The position numbers and the translations under genes were made by a program. The notes beneath the pieces are model-generated. The model saw nothing but the letters and a program-made list of their open reading frames with translations, was not told where the DNA came from and ran no database searches. Below are positions 11,416 through 18,346 of a stretch of 22,326 bases of DNA, piece after piece. Location: positions 1-22,326 of the forward strand of contig CAMLEO010000095.1 in NCBI GenBank assembly GCA_946478975.1, given 5' to 3'. Positions within the stretch are counted from its first letter, which is position 1. Each line of letters opens with the position of its first letter. The DNA comes from an uncultured Steroidobacter sp. GTDB lineage: Bacteria > Pseudomonadota > Gammaproteobacteria > Steroidobacterales > Steroidobacteraceae.

Positions 11416-12063
11416 ATGAGTATCGTCGTTCGCACCTTGTCTGAGCGCGTGTTCGAAGTGGTCCGCGAGCAGATTCTCAAAGGACGATTGCCCAACGGTG
11501 AGCCGATCCGCCAGGACGCGCTCGCCAACGAGCTCGGTGTCAGCAAGATTCCCCTGCGCGAGGCGCTGGCCCGGCTGGAGCAGGAAGGCCTGCTCATCAA
11601 CCATCCCAACCGCGGCTACTACGTCCTGCCCATGTCCCGGGAGCAGGTCGACGAGATCTTCGCCCTGCGCCTGTCGATCGAGCCACAGGCGGCGGCATAT
11701 GCATCGCAGGTCGCCACCGACGAGGACCGGGCCATCGCGACGCGGGCGTTCCATGCGTTGGATACGGCGGCTGCCAGCAATTTGGCCGATGTCGCCGTTC
11801 GGAATCGTGAGTTTCACATTGCCCTGGTCGAGGCGGGTCACCGGACGGTGACCACGCAGCTGGTCGAGCGGCTGGCCATTTTGGCTGAGCGGTATGTGAT
11901 TGCTCATCTCGAACCGGCAGGGCGTGATGCACGGGCGCACGTGGAGCATCAGGCGTTGTTTGATGCCTGGCTCGCGAGGGATAAGAAGCTGGTGGAGAAG
12001 CTGCTCAAGGAACACATCCAGGGGACGCTCAAGGATTTGCGGGCTGAGTTCAAGGCGGACTGA
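11416..12063 (+). CDS. GntR-family (FadR/FCD type) transcriptional regulator
   Basis: The protein has 215 residues. The winged helix-turn-helix occupies about 8-72 (IRQDALANELGVSKIPLREALARLEQEGLL), with the PLREAL recognition helix typical of GntR proteins. The C-terminal all-helical FCD domain (about 80-205) has His134 (FHIAL), His178 (EHQAL) and His200, plausible metal/effector ligands as in FadR-type regulators of sugar-acid genes. The frame runs further upstream, but ATG 11416 is chosen because the family's N-terminus (RTLSERVFEVVREQI) starts there; its ribosome-binding site is weak. The stop is followed 3 bases later by the GTG of the GH43 gene, so the two form an operon, suggesting that it senses a product of glycan breakdown and controls that enzyme. 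The effector is unknown. Confidence 0.93.
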   Translation: MSIVVRTLSERVFEVVREQILKGRLPNGEPIRQDALANELGVSKIPLREALARLEQEGLLINHPNRGYYVLPMSREQVDEIFALRLSIEPQAAAYASQVATDEDRAIATRAFHALDTAAASNLADVAVRNREFHIALVEAGHRTVTTQLVERLAILAERYVIAHLEPAGRDARAHVEHQALFDAWLARDKKLVEKLLKEHIQGTLKDLRAEFKAD

Positions 12064-12066
12064 GCG

Positions 12067-13605
12067 GTGGGGTCTCGCTCCCCGGCGCCGCAAACAAATC
12101 GAATCCTGCTCGCCGCAACAACCGCGCTGTTGAGCCAGGCCGCACACGGCGGCGCCATTCACAGCGATGGCAATCCCATCCTTGCCGACGGCACCTACTA
12201 CTCCGCCGACCCCGCGCCGCTAGTCTTTGACGGCAAACTCTGGATCCTGGCAGGTCGCGACGAAGCACCACCGGACGTGAATGATTTCATCATGCGCGAG
12301 TGGCAACTGATCTCCTCCGCGCAGCCGTCATCGGGCGAATGGACGCACTACCCCGCCGTCACGCGACCCGAAGCAATCTTCGACTGGGCCGAGCCCGCTC
12401 GCGCGTACGCGTCACAGATCGTCATCGGGCCTAACGGCAAGCTTTATATGTACTCGCCCGTGCTGGAAGCACCAAGCGACGCGCGTGATCGTTTCGCGAT
12501 CGGCGTGGCAACCGCGGACACTCCGCTCGGCCCGTGGCGCGACGCGCATCCAAGCGGGCCGATCATCTCGCAACGAGTGCCGGTCGCGAATGACATTCAA
12601 AACATCGATCCCACCGTACTCGTCGATACGGACGATCGCGTTTATATCTATTGGGGAACGTTCGGGCAGCTGCGGGGCATGGAGCTGGAGCGCGACATGG
12701 TCACGCCCAAAGGCGACGCAATTTCCGTCACAACCCTGCCAGGATTCTTCGAAGCGCCGTGGCTCATGAAAAGAAACGGCGTCTACTACCTGCTGTACGC
12801 CGGCAACAATACTGGCCCGAACTCGCCATGCACGCCGACGCTGTACCACGCCTGCATCGCCTACGGCACGGCCACTTCACCGCTGGGCCCATGGACCTAT
12901 CGCGGCATCGTGCTCAAGCCCGTCTCGTCGACAACCTCACATCCCGGTGCGATCGAATTCAACGGTCGCTGGTATCTCACCTATCACACGGCGGATGCGA
13001 AAGACGGTGGTCACTTCCGACGCAGCGTCGCTATCGACGAGATGACGTGGGACGACTCAACCCAGCCGCCCGCAATCAAGACCGTCACGCCGACTCGCAG
13101 GCCGCAGCCAACGCCCGCGCCGTCAAGAAACATTGCAACATTGGCGACCGCCACCGCGTCCAACGATCCAATTCCTCACCAGTATTGGATCAAATCCCTC
13201 AACGACGGCCGCGTGCGCAAGAATCCGTTGCCGCCCGAGCTGTGGGGCAACTGGACCAAACAGCCGGATCAAGCATCCAGCGCGTGGCTCGAATATCGCT
13301 GGCCCGAGCCGGTGACGATCAGTGCAGCGCGCGCCTGGTTTTGGGCGGATCAACCGGCGGGGTCAGGCAGCGGCGTCGCGCCGCCCAAGCGCTGGCGGTT
13401 GGAATATTGGCGCGACGGCTGGCGGGACGTGCCGGGCGCCAGTCACTATGGCGTCGCAACCGATCAGCCACAGGAAACAAACTTCGCTCCCATCACGACC
13501 TGCTGCCTGCGCATGGTGCTCGAAGCTTCGAGTAACAAAGGCACGCACGCGGCGCTCGCGGTCCAGGAGTGGGAAGTGCTGACACCTAACGTCCGCGCAC
13601 CTTGA
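12067..13605 (+). CDS. GH43-type glycosidase with C-terminal beta-sandwich domain
   Basis: This is a probable secreted five-bladed beta-propeller glycosidase, 512 residues (beta-xylosidase, alpha-L-arabinofuranosidase or galactan-active, as is usual for the clan). After a signal-like N-terminus (RILLAATTALLSQAAHGGA), the catalytic triad expected for GH43 is visible: Asp48 (SADPAP, base), Asp181 (NIDPTV, pKa modulator) and Glu229 (FFEAPW, acid), plus SHPGAIEFNGRWYLTYH near 291-307. Residues about 355-505 form a separate domain resembling discoidin/F5-8C-type carbohydrate-binding modules. The start GTG 12067 lies 3 bases after the gntR stop and no other start is better placed. Its last 20 bases overlap the convergent alpha-galactosidase gene. 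Exact linkage specificity cannot be read from the sequence. Confidence 0.87.
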   Translation: MGSRSPAPQTNRILLAATTALLSQAAHGGAIHSDGNPILADGTYYSADPAPLVFDGKLWILAGRDEAPPDVNDFIMREWQLISSAQPSSGEWTHYPAVTRPEAIFDWAEPARAYASQIVIGPNGKLYMYSPVLEAPSDARDRFAIGVATADTPLGPWRDAHPSGPIISQRVPVANDIQNIDPTVLVDTDDRVYIYWGTFGQLRGMELERDMVTPKGDAISVTTLPGFFEAPWLMKRNGVYYLLYAGNNTGPNSPCTPTLYHACIAYGTATSPLGPWTYRGIVLKPVSSTTSHPGAIEFNGRWYLTYHTADAKDGGHFRRSVAIDEMTWDDSTQPPAIKTVTPTRRPQPTPAPSRNIATLATATASNDPIPHQYWIKSLNDGRVRKNPLPPELWGNWTKQPDQASSAWLEYRWPEPVTISAARAWFWADQPAGSGSGVAPPKRWRLEYWRDGWRDVPGASHYGVATDQPQETNFAPITTCCLRMVLEASSNKGTHAALAVQEWEVLTPNVRAP

Positions 13606-15103
13606 GCATCACCGCTGCGTGCGCCGGCAGGTCGAATTTGGTTTCGCTGGGTTTGAGATTCTTGCCGGTCCATAGATCGTGAATTCCTGTCAGTGCTTCC
13701 ATGCCTGCATCCGCCGGCGCAAATTCGATGGCTCGCGGCGTCGTGCCACGATTGAACAACGCGATTGCCACCGATCCATCCTGTAACGGCTTCGCCCAGA
13801 TCTCCGCGTCGCCGTCCTTGAATACAGCCCGTCCCTGCACGCCCTTGGCGTCCTGATCCACCGCGAGCACTTCGCGGCTGGAGAGCAGACTCAGCATCGC
13901 CGGCGTGGTCTGGCGCAGATCGTGGCCCATCAACAGGGGCGCCGCGGACATGGCCCACAGCGTCATATGAGTTCGATATTCGTCCAGCGACATGCCGCCA
14001 TTGCCGACTTCGAGCATGTCCGGATCGTTCCAGCCGCCGGGGCCGGTGTTGGCGGGATCGCCGTTCTTTTCGAAGCCGATCTGCGCCATCGTTTTATATT
14101 CGTCGGTGATGTCGCCGGTGGTGCGCCACAAGTGTCCGCCGACCGAGCGGCCCCACTTGCCGACTTCGAAGCGGCCGTATTCGCACAACGAATAAACAAT
14201 CGAGCGGCCGGTCGCTTTCAGCGCCGCGCCCATTTCGTAGTACGTGCGCTTCACGGTGTCAGCGTCGGAATAAAACCATTCGCCCGAGCACAAGTCGTAC
14301 TTCAGATAATCGATGCCCCACGCGGCGAATGTTTGTGCATCCTGCGTCACGTGGCCATAACTGCCTGCGAAGCCCGCACAGGTTTTCGGTCCGGGCGAGC
14401 TGTAGATGCCGAGTTTCAAGCCGCGGCTGTGCACGTAGTCAGCCAGCGCCTTCATGTCCGGAAATTTGTCGTTGGGCTGCAGAACGCCGTTGCGATCGCG
14501 CTGGCCCTGCCAGCCGTCGTCGATGTTCACGTAGATATAACCTGCGTCTCGCAAGCCCGAGCTGGCCAGGTAATCGGCCATCGCGCGCACCGTGGCGTCG
14601 TCGATGCGCTCGGCGAATTTGTTCCAACTGCTCCAGCCCATCGGCGGCGTGCGCGCCTGGCCGTCGGGAGAACGTGTTCCTAAAGCGGGAAGCTCGGTGA
14701 ACTCGAATTGCCGCGCCTTCACTTCATCGGGCGTCGCAGTTCGCCCGGTCTGCTCGACGTGCGCGTACCAGATGTCACCATCGAGTTGTACGCTCGATCC
14801 ATCGAGCTTCGCGGTCCAGCGCCGCGTTGCCTGAGCCTTGTCGTTGAGATTGCGCATGTCGAAGGCAATGGCGTTGCCGTCGACGATCACGTTTTGCATC
14901 GCGATCGGACCGTACCAGGCGGTGGTGACCGTGCCGGTGGTCCTTCCACCCCGCGTCGTCACTTGCATCATCGTGACGCCGGGAAAAGGCGGCGCGGAGT
15001 CGAAGACCCACGCGCCGTTCAGGGGGAACCGTTGCTGATCGGCTGCGCCCGCCGTCACTGCGCTTGCGAACAAAATCGCAGTGACGAACGAGCGCATCAT
15101 CAT
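13586..15103 (-). CDS. GH27 alpha-galactosidase
   Basis: This is a secreted retaining alpha-galactosidase, 505 residues, removing terminal alpha-galactose from oligosaccharides such as galactomannan or raffinose-type sugars. A signal peptide (residues 1-20, ending AGA-A) is followed by an extra beta-rich, lipocalin-like domain (about 22-120). The GH27 (beta/alpha)8 barrel begins at RTPPMGWSSWNKFA (151-164). Asp195/Asp196 in YVNIDDGWQG are the sugar-binding pair. YLKYDLC holds nucleophile Asp270, and Cys242/Cys272 match the conserved disulfide. WNDPDML (358-364) holds the acid/base. A C-terminal beta-sandwich spans about 425-505. Having Asp-Asp rather than Asp-Glu favours alpha-galactosidase over beta-L-arabinopyranosidase. 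The start ATG shares one base with the stop of the upstream TonB receptor (TGATG), so translation is probably coupled. Confidence 0.95.
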   Translation of the reverse strand: MMMRSFVTAILFASAVTAGAADQQRFPLNGAWVFDSAPPFPGVTMMQVTTRGGRTTGTVTTAWYGPIAMQNVIVDGNAIAFDMRNLNDKAQATRRWTAKLDGSSVQLDGDIWYAHVEQTGRTATPDEVKARQFEFTELPALGTRSPDGQARTPPMGWSSWNKFAERIDDATVRAMADYLASSGLRDAGYIYVNIDDGWQGQRDRNGVLQPNDKFPDMKALADYVHSRGLKLGIYSSPGPKTCAGFAGSYGHVTQDAQTFAAWGIDYLKYDLCSGEWFYSDADTVKRTYYEMGAALKATGRSIVYSLCEYGRFEVGKWGRSVGGHLWRTTGDITDEYKTMAQIGFEKNGDPANTGPGGWNDPDMLEVGNGGMSLDEYRTHMTLWAMSAAPLLMGHDLRQTTPAMLSLLSSREVLAVDQDAKGVQGRAVFKDGDAEIWAKPLQDGSVAIALFNRGTTPRAIEFAPADAGMEALTGIHDLWTGKNLKPSETKFDLPAHAAVMLKVRGR

Positions 15104-18100
15104 CAGAAGTCGATCTGCGCGCCGAGGTACAGCAGGCGGCCCATCGGGTCATACACACCCGGATAGGTGTTGCCGTTGCCGAATGAGCTGAGCAGGCCCG
15201 CGGCAATCACCGGCGGATTGCGATCGAACACGTTGTTGATGCCCCAGCGCACTTCCACCGAGTCCAGCAGCTTGTAGGTACCGGCGAGATCCAGGTAGCT
15301 GTACGCGGAGATGCGGCGATTGATGTTCACCGGATCGCCCGCGAGGAACTCGTTGCTCTGGTTGGTGCTGATATCGGCTTCACCGAAGTAACGCCAGTTG
15401 GCCGACACGGTCGCCTTGTTCTGCGGCGACGTCCAGGTCGCACGCAGGTTGTGACGCCACGACGGGCTCGGCTGACCGCAGGTCGGTCCGAACAGGCCCA
15501 CGCAGTTGTAACTGCCGAGGCCCGGCAGCTGCTCGATGCGGCGGCTGTTCAGCCAGGTGCCGACGAACGCCAGGTTGATCGAGCCGATGTCGGCATCGCC
15601 CGGCACGATGCTGCCGAGATCGAAGCCGTAGTTCGAGGTGAAGTCCACGCCCGAGGTCTGCAGATAACCGGTGTTCTGGTTGGTGCCGAGGATGTAACCG
15701 TCGGTGCCGAACAGCACGCCCGAGCTCGGATCGCGATGGAACAGATCGCAGAAGTACTGCGAGTCCTTCTGGATACATTGATTGATCACAGTGAACGCAT
15801 CGACCGAGCCGATGTAGCCATCGACGTAGATGTCGAAGTAGTCCGCAGTGAACGTGAAGCCCTGCAGGAATGTCGGCGCGAACACCACGCCATACGTGTA
15901 TGTATCGGCGACTTCCGGACGCAGGTTGAGGTTGCCGCCGCCCAAGGCCACGCACGTATCCGCCGGACATTCCGGAATCAGGCCGAACTGCGCCTGAGTC
16001 ACGCCGCTGCGAATACATTTCGCCAACAGGCTCTGGTAGTTGGGATCGTTCGGATCCTGCGGACCCGCGCACGGATCCTGGCCCGACACGTTGCCCGGCA
16101 CCTGCGCCGCGAACAGCTCTGTGATATTCGGAGCACGCACTGCGCGGTTGTAGCTGCTGCGCAGTCTCACCGACTGGATCGGCGCATAACGCAGCTCGAA
16201 CTTATAAGTATCCGCGCTGAAGCCGGTGCCGCCCGCGATCGAGTAGTCCGAGTAGCGATAGCCCGTGTTGAACGACAGCGAGTCGACGCCCGGCTTGCCC
16301 GAGACCAGCGGCACATCCAACTCGACGTACGCTTCCTTCACGGAATAATCGCCTGCGTTTTCCTTGGTGCCTTTCAGCTGTGCCAGCGCGTCGGCTTCGA
16401 ACGTCAGCTCTTCAGTGCGATATTCCGCACCGGTCGCGATAGCCACGCCGGCGTCAGCCCAGGGGCTGTGCAGACCGTACTTGTCGAGATCGCCGTTGAC
16501 GCCGAGGCTCATCACGCGCTGTTCCTGCACGCCATGCGTGAAGGTCGGCGACAGGATGTACTTGTAAGCATCGGAGCTGATGCCGAACGAATTGAACACG
16601 TTCACCGGCACGCAGCTCGGATCCGAGCCGTCGACGACCGAGCGGCAGGTCGGCACGCCGTTGACGTTCACGACCTGCAGCGCACGCGCGCCCTTGATCA
16701 GGTCGAGATCGTTCTTGTAGCTCTCATCGAGCACCGCGGTCGAATACAGGAAGCTCGCATCGTAGGTCCAGCCATCGACGATCGCGCCTTCGGACCCGAA
16801 GTTGAGGCGATAGTCAGTGTGACGCAGATCGTCACGACGCGCACCGCCCGCACCGCTGAAGCGATAGCCGATGAACACCGGAATGTTGGTGGCCGAACCG
16901 GCAGCAGCGCCGCACAACGTTGAAGCCTGCTGCGCCGACATCAGCGGGTTGTCGCAATTGATCTGGTAGCGATTGCCCTGGAAGTACGCGCTGGGCGCCG
17001 CCTGCGAGAACGTGTGGTCATCCATGAACATCAAGCTGCCGTACAGGTTGGCGTGCTCGTTGAATTCATAGTGAGCGAAGCCGCCGGCAGTGATGCGCTT
17101 GTCGTCGCGCTGGATGTAATTGGTCGGCGCGTAGTTGTACAGGTACGAGCTGTCGTACGGCGCCCAGGTCTTGGCGCCGTCCTTGGTGTTGTTGAACGTG
17201 CGGCCGTTGTTCGGACCGCCGAGCATCACGAAGCTGCCCCACTGGTTGTTGCTCGAGCCGCCGCACACCAGCGCGTCGTTGTTGTCGCCGCCGAGAGTCA
17301 AGCCGCAGGCCGAGTAGTCGCGCGTGTCCTGCGTGACCGGGTCGAGCTTGCGATAGCCGAGATAGAACGTCGCGTTGCCTTTGCCATCGGCACTGTTCAT
17401 GCCCATCGCGATGTTGAAGTCATAACGGCCGCCGTCCCACACGCTGCCGTCCGGCAGCTGGTAGTTCGCGCTCTGGATCACCTGGCGCGGATAGGACTGA
17501 TCGTTCTCGTGCCACGCCGAGCCGTACTGCGCCGAAACGCGCACGCCGTCCAGGTTTTTCTTGAGGATGAAATTCACGACGCCGGCAACGGCATCGGAGC
17601 CGTACACAGCGGATGCACCGCCGGTCACGACGTCGACGCGGTCGATCAGCGCGCTCGGAATGAAATTCACGTCGCCCATTTCGGTCGGCAGCATGCGCTG
17701 ACCGTCGACCAGCACCAGCACGCGCGACGAGCCGAGGTTGCGAAGGTTGACGCGGGCGGTGCCGTCGGAGCCGTTCGAGCCGTTCTCGTTCGAGTCCGGC
17801 GTGAACTGCGGCATGCGGTTCAGCACCGACTCCACCGCCGACGTGCCCTGATACTGAAACTCTTCGGCCGCAACCGGCGTCACCGGGCTGCCCAATTCCA
17901 GGTTCTCGCGTTTGATGCGCGAACCGGTGATCACGATTTCTTCCAGCGCGCCCGCCTGTTCCGATGGCGGTGCCTCCTGCGCGGAACTGTGTGGAGCCCA
18001 CAAACCGACGGCGCACGTGGCCAGCGCGCTCGCCACACCTCCCAGCCGTCCTCTCCACCTTGCCAGATCGAAGCGGTCTGCCGGCGTTGGCAGTCCTGCG

Positions 18101-18114
18101 TTTTTGTTGCCCAT
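15103..18114 (-). CDS. TonB-dependent receptor, large (oligosaccharide-type candidate)
   Basis: This is an outer-membrane receptor of 1003 residues. The N-terminus is a signal peptide (about 25-46, VASALATCAVGLWAPHSSAQ). A TonB-box-like EEIVITG lies at 58-64, followed by a plug domain with VNLRNLGSSRVLVLVDGQRM and VVTGGASAVYGSDAVAGVVNFILKK, then a long barrel ending LYLGAQIDF with C-terminal Phe. The plug type is that of the large Caulobacter/Xanthomonas-like receptors often found beside glycosidases. ATG 18114 is chosen over an in-frame start at 18162: GGGGG (18123-18119) lies 4 bases upstream and the signal peptide fits better. Its stop overlaps the GH27 start by one base, so it probably imports alpha-galactosides acted on by that enzyme; this assignment rests on context. 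Confidence 0.95.
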   Translation of the reverse strand: MGNKNAGLPTPADRFDLARWRGRLGGVASALATCAVGLWAPHSSAQEAPPSEQAGALEEIVITGSRIKRENLELGSPVTPVAAEEFQYQGTSAVESVLNRMPQFTPDSNENGSNGSDGTARVNLRNLGSSRVLVLVDGQRMLPTEMGDVNFIPSALIDRVDVVTGGASAVYGSDAVAGVVNFILKKNLDGVRVSAQYGSAWHENDQSYPRQVIQSANYQLPDGSVWDGGRYDFNIAMGMNSADGKGNATFYLGYRKLDPVTQDTRDYSACGLTLGGDNNDALVCGGSSNNQWGSFVMLGGPNNGRTFNNTKDGAKTWAPYDSSYLYNYAPTNYIQRDDKRITAGGFAHYEFNEHANLYGSLMFMDDHTFSQAAPSAYFQGNRYQINCDNPLMSAQQASTLCGAAAGSATNIPVFIGYRFSGAGGARRDDLRHTDYRLNFGSEGAIVDGWTYDASFLYSTAVLDESYKNDLDLIKGARALQVVNVNGVPTCRSVVDGSDPSCVPVNVFNSFGISSDAYKYILSPTFTHGVQEQRVMSLGVNGDLDKYGLHSPWADAGVAIATGAEYRTEELTFEADALAQLKGTKENAGDYSVKEAYVELDVPLVSGKPGVDSLSFNTGYRYSDYSIAGGTGFSADTYKFELRYAPIQSVRLRSSYNRAVRAPNITELFAAQVPGNVSGQDPCAGPQDPNDPNYQSLLAKCIRSGVTQAQFGLIPECPADTCVALGGGNLNLRPEVADTYTYGVVFAPTFLQGFTFTADYFDIYVDGYIGSVDAFTVINQCIQKDSQYFCDLFHRDPSSGVLFGTDGYILGTNQNTGYLQTSGVDFTSNYGFDLGSIVPGDADIGSINLAFVGTWLNSRRIEQLPGLGSYNCVGLFGPTCGQPSPSWRHNLRATWTSPQNKATVSANWRYFGEADISTNQSNEFLAGDPVNINRRISAYSYLDLAGTYKLLDSVEVRWGINNVFDRNPPVIAAGLLSSFGNGNTYPGVYDPMGRLLYLGAQIDF

Positions 18115-18188
18115 ATGACCCCCAAACGTTTTTGTCCCGAGCCACGGCCCGGGCTGAGTCACAGCGGGCCGTCACACCGCTGACATTT

Positions 18189-18219
18189 AAGTATGTCTGA
18201 GTTAATAACTCAAATACTT
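18189..18219. promoter_or_regulatory. nested palindrome upstream of the receptor/GH27 operon
   Basis: The inner repeat TGAGTTA-A-TAACTCA (18198-18212) has perfect 7-base arms. The outer arms AAGTAT (18189-18194) and ATACTT (18214-18219) are also complementary, with slightly unequal spacers of 3 and 1 bases. It lies downstream of the candidate -10, a position suited to a repressor operator. The binding protein is unknown. Confidence 0.5.
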
Positions 18220-18239
18220 TATACGATATAAACAATACA

Positions 18240-18254
18240 CGGTTATAACCGGTT
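18240..18254. promoter_or_regulatory. overlapping palindromes CGGTTATAACCG and AACCGGTT
   Basis: CGGTTATAACCG (18240-18251) is a perfect 12-base palindrome and overlaps AACCGGTT (18247-18254). A central CG flanked by AACC/GGTT is the general shape of LacI/GalR-family half-operators. No LacI-type gene is in the window. It lies upstream of the possible -10, where an activator or repressor could act. The assignment is tentative. Confidence 0.4.
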
Positions 18255-18346
18255 GTTTTTACTGGAGGGTGAAAGTCTCATCAGCGCGACAGCGGGTGTT
18301 GCGCGCGCAAGCCATCCTGGGCTGCGGGCATTCGTCAGGCTAGTAA

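Larger units (their letters stand above)
18115..18346. promoter_or_regulatory. AT-rich intergenic region upstream of the TonB receptor/GH27 operon
   Basis: This 232-base spacer carries an unusually AT-rich core (about 18181-18260) against a GC-rich background, likely the promoter of the receptor/alpha-galactosidase operon. It contains several palindromes listed separately. Reading on the minus strand, TATAAA (18223-18218) is a possible -10 element, but no convincing -35 was found. The part next to the DUF885 stop holds a perfect 12-base palindrome, TTGCGCGCGCAA (18299-18310), and no clear terminator. Confidence 0.5.

Noticed and set aside
13586..13605. Frameshift or sequencing error as the cause of the GH43/GH27 overlap
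   Set aside because: Both proteins reach normal family length with plausible C-termini, and the other two convergent junctions also overlap, so an error is not needed.
15451..16923. A 490-residue open frame on the plus strand, with another at 17014-18183
   Set aside because: Both are antisense to the TonB receptor, have biased Arg/Ala/Val composition and match no family pattern. The receptor on the minus strand accounts for the sequence.
18299..18310. TTGCGCGCGCAA as a terminator for the DUF885 operon
   Set aside because: The palindrome is perfect but has no loop and no following U-tract in the minus-strand transcript, so it does not fit an intrinsic terminator; it may simply be alternating GC sequence.
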